The notes below the pieces were generated by a model that worked only from the letters and a program-made list of their open reading frames with translations, did not search any database and was not told the DNA's origin. Position numbers and translations under genes: made by a program. Below, one piece after another: positions 1-6,696 of a stretch of DNA of 28,764 nt; position 1 is the first letter of the stretch; each line of letters starts with the position of its first letter. The stretch covers positions 1 through 28,764 of IMG/VR virus record IMGVR_UViG_3300008448_010871; one strand, written 5' to 3'. The stretch is from a virus.

Positions 1-1
1 A

Positions 2-190
2 GGATCATTATATGATCCCCTTCTTAATCTATGGACAGATAAAGAACTAGAATACGTTTCCACTAACACCAATTCAATAGTAGATTGGATAGAGCGAATA
101 GGATTAAAATGGGGATTTTGGACTGAAAGGCTCATTTACCTATTGCTAACTATTATAACTGGATTATTGTATGCAGTCAGCTACACTTAA
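2..190 (+). CDS. C-terminal end of a membrane protein (5' truncated by window edge)
   Basis: An open frame enters from the left edge of the window and runs 62 codons to a TAA at 188-190. The visible tail contains a charged stretch (DKELEYVSTNTNSIVDWIER) and then a strongly hydrophobic segment, LIYLLLTIITGLLYAV, that looks like a C-terminal transmembrane helix ending almost at the stop. The last 20 bases overlap the start of the metalloprotease gene, which suggests translational coupling in one operon. I do not recognise the family. A membrane protein directly before a secreted protease would fit a lysis or envelope role, but that is inference from position only. Confidence 0.6.
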   Translation, partial: GSLYDPLLNLWTDKELEYVSTNTNSIVDWIERIGLKWGFWTERLIYLLLTIITGLLYAVSYT

Positions 191-1103
191 AATTTTATTA
201 TTTACATTATTCTTATCGGTATTGTTACAGTTTTGTAAAAAACAAGATTACGCAGTAACAGAAGATAAACAACCCGAATCATGTGACTTTCTACAAGGTA
301 ATTACAATACTGTAGCTAGAATGTCTCCTAAAGAACAATCGATCGCTTTTAGAACAAGAGTAAGGGATACAGATAAAGATGGCATACCCAACACACATGA
401 TAACTGTTCTGCTACATTTAACCCAGACCAGTTAGATAGCGATAAAGACGGAATAGGAGATGCTTGTGATGCTACACCGTTTCCTCCTGTTGTAGGAACA
501 GGACAATGGATAATATTTTTAGACTTTGATGGTCATTATGTAAGCGATGCTTATTGGACAGCTCAAAACGGAGGACTTCCGTTTTATGCTACACCATCAG
601 GGCTTAGCTCAACAGAAATTAAAAATATTGTAGATAGTGTTAAAGTGGACTTTGCTTCTTTCAAGAATATAAACATTACCACTGATTCAAATGTTTACAA
701 TTCTGCTTCAATTGTTCGTAGACAAAGAGTGATAGTTACGCAATACAACGAGTGGTACGGATCTACAGGCGGGGTTGCATACATCGAATCTATAAAATGG
801 GGACTTGATGTTGCTTGTTTTTCATTTAGTAAAGCACTATCGTACAGTCAAAAGAGAATTGCAGAGTGTATATCACATGAAACAGGACACACATTAGGAC
901 TCTATCATCAAATATCGTGTTCTTCTACAGGAGCATTTGTTGCTGAGTATAACTCAGGAACAGGGACTTCTACAACAGGCGGAGCACCTATAATGGGTAA
1001 TTCATACGCCAGACCAGGATATTGGTGGATTGGGCCTAATTCGTTTGGATGCAGTACAATTCAAAACGACAGCTTAGTTATTAGAAACTTAATAGGATAT
1101 TAA
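171..1103 (+). CDS. Secreted metzincin-type zinc metalloprotease with thrombospondin type 3 repeats
   Basis: This 310-residue protein is probably exported and zinc-dependent. Residues 5-21 form a hydrophobic signal segment followed by Cys22 and KK, so it may be a lipoprotein, although the lipobox (LLQFC) is loose. Residues 66-100 hold thrombospondin type 3 calcium-binding repeats (DTDKDGIPNTHDNC, DSDKDGIGDACD). The catalytic motif HETGHTLGLYH lies at 236-246 and matches HExxHxxGxxH exactly: three zinc histidines plus the general-base glutamate. A plausible Met-turn (APIMG, Met275) follows, then a W-x-x-G and Q-x-D region like that of bacterial secreted proteases of this type. The next gene starts one base after the stop. 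The target is unknown: host surface protein, S-layer, or lysis are possible. Protease assignment is strong; the role in infection is inference. Confidence 0.85.
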   Translation: MQSATLKILLFTLFLSVLLQFCKKQDYAVTEDKQPESCDFLQGNYNTVARMSPKEQSIAFRTRVRDTDKDGIPNTHDNCSATFNPDQLDSDKDGIGDACDATPFPPVVGTGQWIIFLDFDGHYVSDAYWTAQNGGLPFYATPSGLSSTEIKNIVDSVKVDFASFKNINITTDSNVYNSASIVRRQRVIVTQYNEWYGSTGGVAYIESIKWGLDVACFSFSKALSYSQKRIAECISHETGHTLGLYHQISCSSTGAFVAEYNSGTGTSTTGGAPIMGNSYARPGYWWIGPNSFGCSTIQNDSLVIRNLIGY

Positions 1104-1104
1104 C

Positions 1105-1389
1105 ATGATACGATTTAAAAAATTAGACGACGAAATGCATTTTTGGGCAGGAATACTCATTTGGTTTGTTGCTTTCTTTATAGCAAACTTTCTATTTAAC
1201 CAATCTGTATCTGCTATAGTAGGATTTGGTGTAGCTGGTTTAGCGGCTATTGGAAAAGAGCTATACGATAAACATATCAAGAAAACATATTTTGATTGGA
1301 GAGACGCGAAATGGACACTTATCGGAGCTGTTATTCCAACGCTAATATTTATAGGTACAGACATCATCTACTACTATTCAAAACCTTAA
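1105..1389 (+). CDS. Small three-helix membrane protein, holin-like or YfiM/DUF2279-like
   Basis: The 94-residue product has hydrophobic segments near residues 13-31, 35-49 and 72-88, and ends in a short charged tail. Between the second and third helices is KELYDKHIKKTYFDWRDAKWTLIG, which resembles the KE-x-YD...DW-x-D signature of small bacterial membrane proteins annotated as predicted periplasmic lipoproteins (YfiM/DUF2279 type). The gene sits one base after the metalloprotease stop and one base before the next start (TAAC-ATG at both joints), so the three are surely co-transcribed. Size, topology and the neighbouring hydrolase-like gene make a holin possible, but no motif proves this. Confidence 0.6.
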   Translation: MIRFKKLDDEMHFWAGILIWFVAFFIANFLFNQSVSAIVGFGVAGLAAIGKELYDKHIKKTYFDWRDAKWTLIGAVIPTLIFIGTDIIYYYSKP

Positions 1390-1390
1390 C

Positions 1391-1780
1391 ATGGTACAAG
1401 TACAGCTAAAAGCAAAACACTATTACCTAATCGCAGATATACTATTTACAACAGCGGCTTACGTTTCGTTTTCAATATTAGAAAAAATTAAAACAGCTTG
1501 TCAAGGTCTACAAGATAACGATACAACAACAGTTGAAATAGATGTTACAACTTTCGTAACCATATTTTCTGTGCTAGCGCAAAAACCAGAAGGTAGCTAC
1601 AATAATGTGAATACAGAGATGATGAATATGCTTACTCCACAAATTCAAGCAGGCATTGCAAATAACGACCCTGAATGGATAAGCTTAGGAGAACAAGTAA
1701 CAGCTATAAGAGAAATTAACTTAGAAGTAGTAAGTAATTCTATTGAAAATGGTAAGAACAAATTATATTACCAAGGATAA
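1391..1780 (+). CDS. Hypothetical phage protein, 129 residues
   Basis: I do not recognise this protein. It opens with an aromatic, moderately hydrophobic stretch (KHYYLIADILFTTAAYVSFSIL) that could be an amphipathic or membrane-associated helix. It continues through a polar central region rich in Thr and Asn and ends with a predicted helical segment (VTAIREINLEVVSNSIENGKNK). There is no signal peptide cleavage site, cysteine cluster or known catalytic motif. It begins one base after the preceding membrane protein and its end overlaps the most likely start of the DUF1353 gene, so it belongs to the same operon. Confidence 0.6.
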   Translation: MVQVQLKAKHYYLIADILFTTAAYVSFSILEKIKTACQGLQDNDTTTVEIDVTTFVTIFSVLAQKPEGSYNNVNTEMMNMLTPQIQAGIANNDPEWISLGEQVTAIREINLEVVSNSIENGKNKLYYQG

Positions 1781-2168
1781 TGTCATAGAACAGTTGATGT
1801 CAGATGAATTGATTGTTCAATCGTATGTATATTCAAATAAGAGTCAAAAATATTGGAAGATACAACAACCCATAACGGTACGTTTAAGCAATGAGGAGAT
1901 CATAAACATACCAAAAGGTTTTTTATACGATATGTCAACAGTTCCCAAGTGGCTCTGGAGCTTCGTCAGACCGTTCAATGATGGGCTTTTTGGTTACCTA
2001 GTCCACGATGTTTTGTATGTCCAGAGAGCTTCTGGTATGACTAGGGCGCAGTGTGACAAAGAGATGCTATTTTGGACTAATATAACAAACAGAAATAAGT
2101 TCGATAACTATTTAAGGTACTATATAGTCAGACTTTTAGGTTGGCTGTGGTGGTACAAGATAATCTAA
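1749..2168 (+). CDS. DUF1353 family protein
   Basis: The protein matches the DUF1353 pattern common in phages and prophages: a beta-rich N-terminal part, then IPKGFLYDMSTVPKWLW (compare the family's PxGFxTDxxSxPxxxW), then GYLVHDVLYVQ with an invariant-looking His-Asp pair, then a C-terminal helical part with RAQCDKEMLFW. The family has no firm biochemical function but is often found near lysis or tail genes. Start choice is uncertain. ATG at 1749 gives 139 residues and a 32-base overlap with the previous gene; an in-frame TTG lies at 1743; ATG at 1797 would remove the overlap and still keep the whole domain. Confidence 0.7.
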   Translation: MVRTNYITKDNVIEQLMSDELIVQSYVYSNKSQKYWKIQQPITVRLSNEEIINIPKGFLYDMSTVPKWLWSFVRPFNDGLFGYLVHDVLYVQRASGMTRAQCDKEMLFWTNITNRNKFDNYLRYYIVRLLGWLWWYKII

Positions 2169-2179
2169 AACAAAAAAAC

Positions 2180-2425
2180 ATGTCAAATTTAATCGATCAA
2201 GCAAGAGTTAAAGCTGGAAGACTAATCAGAGTTTGGAACAGCGAAAAGAAAAAATTTTCTAACGCAGCTGCTCAATACGTATCAGTTTGGGTAGAAGACG
2301 CTGACGGTAAAAACGAACAGTGCTTGTTATTCACAGAAAAAGAGATACAGAGAGCAGTCGACAGAGCCAAAAAGAACGAAGAGGATTTAACAAATAAGGG
2401 TTGGGTCACAGATTTGTTGGATTAA
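2180..2425 (+). CDS. Small conserved-looking phage protein, 81 residues
   Basis: I recognise no named family. The product has a compact alpha/beta look: a basic N-terminal helix (IDQARVKAGRLIRVW), a polar strand region (AAAQYVSVWVEDADG) and a C-terminal helix rich in Lys and Glu (FTEKEIQRAVDRAKKNEEDL). ATG at 2180 was chosen because the longer frame opens with TTG at 2141 inside the DUF1353 gene and would add a frame-shadow peptide. The gene lies 11 bases after the DUF1353 stop and before a promoter-bearing gap, so it is probably the last gene of the first operon. Confidence 0.65.
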   Translation: MSNLIDQARVKAGRLIRVWNSEKKKFSNAAAQYVSVWVEDADGKNEQCLLFTEKEIQRAVDRAKKNEEDLTNKGWVTDLLD

Positions 2426-2472
2426 TGTAACGTTACCAAAAAGATATATTGCGTAGTTTTCTTAAAATTGCG

Positions 2473-2486
2473 TATATTTATATTTG
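2473..2486 (+). promoter_or_regulatory. Putative promoter: TATATTTATA overlapping TATATTTG
   Basis: In the 91-base gap before the gene at 2517, TATATTTATA (2473-2482) overlaps TATATTTG (2479-2486). The first matches the recurrent phage motif and the second matches the Bacteroidota -7 box TAnnTTTG. No convincing -33 TTTG lies at the right distance. The leader to the ATG is about 30 bases. The rest of the gap shows no gene. Confidence 0.45.
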
Positions 2487-2516
2487 TAAATACATACGTT
2501 AACAAAAAAACAAATT

Positions 2517-2780
2517 ATGTTACTAACAATTTTAGTTTCCGCAGCCGTTTTGGCAGTTTTGATTTATCTGGGTTTAAACAAAAAGAAGTCCAAGTTACAA
2601 GAACCAGAAATAAAACACGTAATCGCTGAGGTAGACCCGGTGGATTTTGAGTCAGAACAAGCTGAGTGGCCAAATCCAGAACCAGTTATCGAAAGCAAAG
2701 CAAAGAAAACAGCTACCAAAAAAACTGCTACGAAGAAACCAGCTGTTAAAAAGACAAAAGCGACAAAAGATGGAAAATAA
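2517..2780 (+). CDS. Membrane-anchored protein with lysine/alanine-rich histone-like tail
   Basis: The 87-residue product starts with one transmembrane helix (residues 2-20, LLTILVSAAVLAVLIYLGL) followed at once by NKKKSK, which predicts the C-terminus stays in the cytoplasm. A central acidic, Pro-rich stretch leads to a tail made of degenerate KKTATKK repeats (about residues 63-84) like the C-terminus of histone H1 or phage DNA-compaction proteins. Such a tail could bind DNA or the peptidoglycan/inner membrane surface. Function is unknown. It overlaps the next start by 11 bases, indicating translational coupling. Confidence 0.65.
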   Translation: MLLTILVSAAVLAVLIYLGLNKKKSKLQEPEIKHVIAEVDPVDFESEQAEWPNPEPVIESKAKKTATKKTATKKPAVKKTKATKDGK

Positions 2781-3012
2781 GTTAACGCAAACAGAGTTAG
2801 ATCGCGTAAAGCTCGTAAGAGAAGATGTTCTACAAGCTGTCTCCGCTTTGGGAGAATTGGAATATCAAAAAACGCTAATAGAAGATCAAGTAAAACAGAT
2901 CAAATCCAACATTTTGGAAATAAAAAAGAAAGAAACACAGCTTTTTTCTGAGTTACAGGACAAGTACGGAATGGTCTCCATTAATTTGGAAACGGGAGAG
3001 TTCAATAAATAA
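2770..3012 (+). CDS. Short coiled-coil phage protein, 80 residues
   Basis: The real start is taken as ATG 2770, inside the end of the previous gene. A longer frame from 2647 exists but its extra 41 residues are only the Lys-rich tail of the neighbour read in another frame. The product is almost entirely helical with heptad-like spacing (LDRVKLVREDVLQAVSALGE, then DQVKQIKSNILEIKKKE) and ends in a small strand segment (YGMVSINLETGEF). This looks like a small oligomeric structural or chaperone protein. It directly precedes the tail sheath gene. I do not know a named function. Confidence 0.65.
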   Translation: MENKLTQTELDRVKLVREDVLQAVSALGELEYQKTLIEDQVKQIKSNILEIKKKETQLFSELQDKYGMVSINLETGEFNK

Positions 3013-3029
3013 GTTTTGAAAGAAAGCGA

Positions 3030-3039
3030 CATATTTATT
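3030..3039 (+). promoter_or_regulatory. Putative phage promoter CATATTTATT before tail sheath
   Basis: This copy of the recurrent motif (nine of ten bases identical to CATATTTATA) lies 21 bases before the sheath ATG, in a gap with no other signal. The high demand for sheath protein fits a dedicated promoter. Confidence 0.5.
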
Positions 3040-3060
3040 GATAGATAAAACCCATACACA

Positions 3061-5223
3061 ATGAGCGAAGTGTTGATTTCACCCGGCGTTTTCTTACAAG
3101 AGAACGATCTATCACAAATAACCCAAGGCCCAGTACAAACAGGAGCCTCATTAGTAGGTCCAACCGTAATAGGACCAGTAAACGTACCAACCGTAGTAAC
3201 TTCTTATTCGCAATTCAAAGCGTTATTCGGTGCACCCTTCGTTTCAGGAGGATACAGTCACGAGTACTTAACAAGCGTTGCGGCTTTGAACTACTTTGAG
3301 CAGGGAGGAGACTCCCTTCTAGTTACTAGAGTTGCATCAGGTTCTTACACAGCAGCAACAGCTTCTGTATCAAACGGAATTTCTGCAGTAGTAGGCGCGT
3401 CAGCAACTGCGTCTATAGATGTATCAAGCTTTACAGCTGCAGATACGGGCTCAGGATTAGCGTTTACGGTAGTAGATGCTAACGGAAATTACACTTATTT
3501 AGCCGCAGCTGCTTTTGGATTTGATTATAATAATTATTTTGACACACTAGATTACGGATACTTTAGTCCAAATACTGGAAACTCATATAATCTAGGTCAG
3601 TGGACGAGCTCTTTGATCTCTTTTGCAAATAGTGTGTCTGAATTGGGTTTAACCTTTTCTTCTCAAGGAAGTAACATAATCATAAGTGGTAGCATTGATA
3701 AAAATGGTACAAAAATATACACTGGATTAAATATAGGAGCGCCTACTGGATCTTCAGTGATAAAAGCAACACTTTCCGGCGGTACACCATCAACACCAGC
3801 CACTTCGTTTACTTTAGAAACGCTATCTACAGGTGTTGTAATGAATAACGTTGGTGCACCGTATACAAACGGCTTATTGCCCTCAGGCTCTAGCGCAAAC
3901 GTAAGATGGGAGATTGCTTCTGTAGATTCTGGATCAGGTACATTTAGCTTAATAATTAGAAGAGGGGACGACTACGAAAACAACAAAACCATATTAGAAA
4001 CTTGGACCGGTCTTTCTTTAGATCCAAACCAAAACAATTATATAGGATTTGTAATAGGAGATCAATATCAGACAGCTGTAGCCGATGAATTCGGAAACTA
4101 CTATCTACAAACTGTTGGTAGCTATCAAAACAAGAGCAAGTATGTCCGCGTTAAAACTGTTAACACACCAACTCCTGGATACCTAAACGCTAGCGGACAA
4201 CCAAACTCAAGCTACTTTACTAGTCTACCTTTAATAGGTTCAGGATCTGTAGCAGGATCTTTCGGAGGCGCAACTGGAGCCCTCTACGGATGTTTCGGAT
4301 TAGCTCCGCTTAACATGTACGAGAGCATTCCGGTGACTTCAACAGATACAAACTCAAACAACATACAAGGTCTTCTTAGATCAAACTACAATATCGCTAT
4401 AAGCCTATTGGGTAACAAAGACGCTTATAAATTCGATACAATTTTTGTACCTGGTCTAACAAGCCAAAACGCTCCTAGCCAAATAAACAGCGTATTAACA
4501 CTAGCACAAGATCGCGGAGATTGTATAGCTGTTATAGACATGGTTGGATACGGTCAAAACCTATCTCAAGCAACTACACAAGCAGCATCTTACGACAACT
4601 CTTATGGAGCTACTTACTGGCCTTGGTTGCAAGTTAGAAGTCGCGAAACCGGTAAATTGAATTTCGTACCCGCTTCTACTTTGATCCCCGCAATATACGA
4701 ATACAACGATAAAGTGTCTGCAGAGTGGTTCGCACCAGCAGGTCTTAATCGCGGAGGAATGGGTACAGTGCTTCAGCCAGAAAGAAAGCTTAGCATAACA
4801 GACAGAAACAATCTCTATCAAGGTAAAGTTAACCCTATCGCTAACTTCCCAGGAGTAGGAACAGTAGTATACGGTCAGAAGACTCTTCAGTCTGCTGCAT
4901 CTGCTCTAGATCGCGTTAACGTTAGAAGATTGTTGATAGCACTTAAGAACTACATCGGTCAGATAGGAGATACTTTGGTATTCGAACCAAACACCCAAGC
5001 AACAAGAAATAAGTTCTTAAATCAGGTTAATCCTTACCTAGAGACAGTTCAACAGCGTCAAGGTCTATACGCTTTCCAAGTAATAATGGACGAAAGCAAC
5101 AACACTCCAGATGTGATAGATAGAAACCAATTGATAGGTACTATATATCTACAGCCTACAAGAGCTGCTGAATTCATCTACTTGAACTTCAACATATTGC
5201 CAACGGGAGCTACGTTTTCTTAA
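3061..5223 (+). CDS. gp18: Tail sheath protein (T4 gp18-like)
   Basis: The 720-residue protein forms the contractile tail sheath. The N-terminus is typical of the family (ISPGVFLQENDLSQITQGPV, then VGPTVIGPVNVPTVVTSYSQF and YFEQGGDSLLVTRV). The conserved C-terminal half has WPWLQVR, LNRGGMGTVLQPERKLSITDRN and NFPGVGTVVYGQKTL, ending with the long helix-strand region that assembles into the inner sheath layer. A variable middle domain (about residues 100-400) accounts for its size being slightly above T4 gp18 (659 residues). It sits with its own promoter directly before the tube gene, the standard sheath-tube order. Confidence 0.96.
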   Translation: MSEVLISPGVFLQENDLSQITQGPVQTGASLVGPTVIGPVNVPTVVTSYSQFKALFGAPFVSGGYSHEYLTSVAALNYFEQGGDSLLVTRVASGSYTAATASVSNGISAVVGASATASIDVSSFTAADTGSGLAFTVVDANGNYTYLAAAAFGFDYNNYFDTLDYGYFSPNTGNSYNLGQWTSSLISFANSVSELGLTFSSQGSNIIISGSIDKNGTKIYTGLNIGAPTGSSVIKATLSGGTPSTPATSFTLETLSTGVVMNNVGAPYTNGLLPSGSSANVRWEIASVDSGSGTFSLIIRRGDDYENNKTILETWTGLSLDPNQNNYIGFVIGDQYQTAVADEFGNYYLQTVGSYQNKSKYVRVKTVNTPTPGYLNASGQPNSSYFTSLPLIGSGSVAGSFGGATGALYGCFGLAPLNMYESIPVTSTDTNSNNIQGLLRSNYNIAISLLGNKDAYKFDTIFVPGLTSQNAPSQINSVLTLAQDRGDCIAVIDMVGYGQNLSQATTQAASYDNSYGATYWPWLQVRSRETGKLNFVPASTLIPAIYEYNDKVSAEWFAPAGLNRGGMGTVLQPERKLSITDRNNLYQGKVNPIANFPGVGTVVYGQKTLQSAASALDRVNVRRLLIALKNYIGQIGDTLVFEPNTQATRNKFLNQVNPYLETVQQRQGLYAFQVIMDESNNTPDVIDRNQLIGTIYLQPTRAAEFIYLNFNILPTGATFS

Positions 5224-5240
5224 TCGATAAAAAGCAGTAA

Positions 5241-5375
5241 ATGAAGAAGATAGACGATAACACAATGCTTAGAATCAGCGTACCAAAAGCGCTTTACGAG
5301 AGCATCAAGAAGCAGTTAGAGAAGAAGAAAGACGTTAAAAAGAAAGAGGTTGCTAAAGACGAAAAAAAGAAATAA
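5241..5375 (+). CDS. Small lysine-rich protein between sheath and tube, 44 residues
   Basis: An ATG at 5241 opens a 44-codon frame ending at TAA 5373-5375. The sequence begins MKKIDDNTMLRISVPKALYE, with a short strand and helix, and ends in a run of Lys and Glu (KKKDVKKKEVAKDEKKK). It starts 17 bases after the sheath stop and fills the gap up to the tube promoter. Codon use (GAG, AAG, ATA) resembles its neighbours. The LRISVPKALYESIKKQL segment resembles a ribbon-helix-helix core, but this is weak. It could be a small tail-assembly factor; function unknown. Confidence 0.55.
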   Translation: MKKIDDNTMLRISVPKALYESIKKQLEKKKDVKKKEVAKDEKKK

Positions 5376-5376
5376 G

Positions 5377-5386
5377 CATATTTATA
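5377..5386 (+). promoter_or_regulatory. Putative phage promoter CATATTTATA before tail tube
   Basis: An exact copy of the recurrent motif begins two bases after the stop of the 44-residue gene and ends 22 bases before the tail tube ATG. It would give the tube its own transcript in addition to read-through from the sheath. Confidence 0.55.
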
Positions 5387-5408
5387 AAAGAATAAAAAAG
5401 AACGCAAA

Positions 5409-5894
5409 ATGCCTATATTGGACGCAAACGAGATAATGTTCACAGCCTTTGAACCAACGGTAAACAACCGATTTGTGTTCTTTGTGGATGGTATACCTTC
5501 ATTCATGATTAAAAAGGCCGATGCTCCCGGTGTTACTTTGAACGAGATCAAGTTGGATCACATCAACGTATACCGTAAGCTCAAAGGTCGTGCTGAGTGG
5601 AGAGATATGACTCTATCGCTTTACAACCCTATTAGCCCAAGCGGTCAACAAGCCGTTATGGAATGGGTGAGACTACATCATGAGTCTGTAACCGGCCGCG
5701 ATGGATACTCCGATTTTTATAAGAAGGACTGTAGTTTGAATGTGCTTGGTCCCGTAGGAGATATCGTATCAGAGTGGATTCTTAAGGGAGCTTTCATCAA
5801 GGAAACAAACTTCGGATCTTACGACCACTCTTCACAAGATCCTACAGAGATCAGTTTGACACTCGCGATGGATTACTGTATACTCAACTACTAG
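5409..5894 (+). CDS. gp19: Tail tube protein (T4 gp19-like)
   Basis: This 161-residue protein (T4 gp19 has 163) is the major tail tube subunit. It shows the family pattern: NNRFVFFVDGIPSFMIKKAD near the N-terminus, KLDHINVYRKLKGRAEWRDM in the middle, WVRLHHESVTGRDGYSDFYKKD, then LKGAFIKETNFGSYD and a final strand SLTLAMDYCILNY. The order sheath, small gene, tube is as expected. A hairpin terminator begins 48 bases after its stop, so it likely ends the sheath-tube transcription unit. Confidence 0.95.
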   Translation: MPILDANEIMFTAFEPTVNNRFVFFVDGIPSFMIKKADAPGVTLNEIKLDHINVYRKLKGRAEWRDMTLSLYNPISPSGQQAVMEWVRLHHESVTGRDGYSDFYKKDCSLNVLGPVGDIVSEWILKGAFIKETNFGSYDHSSQDPTEISLTLAMDYCILNY

Positions 5895-5942
5895 TTTTGA
5901 ATTATTAAGACTACTCGCATACTTAATTATTAATTAACGAAA

Positions 5943-5977
5943 CCTCTGCATATTTATAATAAAGCGGAGGTTTTTTT
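5943..5977 (+). terminator. Hairpin terminator after tail tube, with a promoter motif in its loop
   Basis: Arms CCTCTGC (5943-5949) and GCGGAGG (5964-5970) pair over seven base pairs with one G-T pair; the 14-base loop is ATATTTATAATAAA and seven T follow (5971-5977). This is a standard intrinsic terminator for the sheath-tube unit. Unusually, the loop and last arm base contain CATATTTATA (5949-5958), and the 3' arm supplies GGAGG seven bases before the HNH start codon. Confidence 0.8.
5949..5958 (+). promoter_or_regulatory. Putative phage promoter CATATTTATA inside terminator loop
   Basis: An exact copy of the recurrent motif lies in the loop of the 5943-5977 hairpin, 19 bases before the HNH ATG. 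A transcript begun here would lack the 5' arm of the hairpin, so it could neither terminate there nor hide the GGAGG at 5966-5970. Confidence 0.55.
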
Positions 5978-6664
5978 ATGCTTACAACTTACTTCAAAAT
6001 TATTAGAACAGCGTTGCTTAGCAATCGCAAAAAGAGTGGAGATATATACTATGAGTCGCATCACATTATCCCACAATCTTTCAATAAAAAAAGCACAGAA
6101 GTATTATTAACTGCAAGAGAACATTACAGAGTTCACAAAATACTTGCAGAAGAATTCAAATCTCATCCAGTTTATGGTCAAAAAATGTTGTGGGCTTTCC
6201 ATAGAATGGCTTATGATGGAAAAAGAAAATTATCAGAGCAGGAATATGCAGAAGCCAGAGAGTTGCTTATGCCGCTTTGGAAGAGAGAAAAGAAAGATAG
6301 TTGGAAATTGGAAATGAGCGAAAAAATGAAAGGCAATAAAAATGGATTAGGAAAAAAGAAAACTTGGATTCCAACAGAAGAACAAAGAGCTAATTATTCT
6401 AAAGCGGCAATAAAAAGACAAATTGGAAAAGTTGGAGAAGAATCTAGAGCGAGCAAAGGAGTTGTCGTATGCGAAAATATATTAACAGGAGAAAAAATAG
6501 AAGCCGGTTCAGCACTACAACTAGCTAAAAAATTAAATATGAACTGTAGTGTTTTTCATGAAGTTTTAAATGGTTCTAAGTATGGAAATAGTCCCAAACC
6601 AAAATCCGCAAAAAGCAAATACTACCAGTTCCTCCAAGATCACAAAATATACTACAAAGACTAA
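5978..6664 (+). CDS. Free-standing HNH homing endonuclease
   Basis: The 228-residue protein has an N-terminal HNH nuclease core, YYESHHIIPQSF (His28-His29) followed by LLTAREHYRVHKIL, the His-His-Asn type layout used in phage homing enzymes. A basic linker with a NUMOD3-like repeat (EMSEKMKGNKNGLGKKK) follows, then a C-terminal helix-turn-helix DNA-binding module of the NUMOD1/IENR1 kind (ENILTGEKIEAGSALQLAKK ... NCSVFHEVLNGS). It is a selfish DNA element inserted between the tube gene and the next tail cassette. Its ATG directly abuts the T-run of the terminator and is preceded by GGAGG, rare in this genome. Its target is probably the neighbouring gene region in related phages. Confidence 0.9.
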   Translation: MLTTYFKIIRTALLSNRKKSGDIYYESHHIIPQSFNKKSTEVLLTAREHYRVHKILAEEFKSHPVYGQKMLWAFHRMAYDGKRKLSEQEYAEARELLMPLWKREKKDSWKLEMSEKMKGNKNGLGKKKTWIPTEEQRANYSKAAIKRQIGKVGEESRASKGVVVCENILTGEKIEAGSALQLAKKLNMNCSVFHEVLNGSKYGNSPKPKSAKSKYYQFLQDHKIYYKD

Positions 6665-6670
6665 ATGTAG

Positions 6671-6680
6671 CATATTTATA
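6671..6680 (+). promoter_or_regulatory. Putative phage promoter CATATTTATA, cassette 1
   Basis: An exact motif copy, 16 bases before the ATG at 6697. The leader contains TAAAAGATA, as does the leader of the second cassette (18298-18323), which has the same 16-base spacing. Confidence 0.6.
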
Positions 6681-6696
6681 CTAAAAGATAAACAGT

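Noticed and set aside
2701-2765. Short tandem repeat or CRISPR-like pattern in the KKTATKK region.
   Set aside because: It is a protein-level low-complexity repeat with varying codons, with no spacers.
2647-2769. Longer start for the coiled-coil gene.
   Set aside because: The extra residues are the lysine repeat of the 2517 gene read in another frame; ATG 2770 overlaps the previous stop in the usual coupled way.
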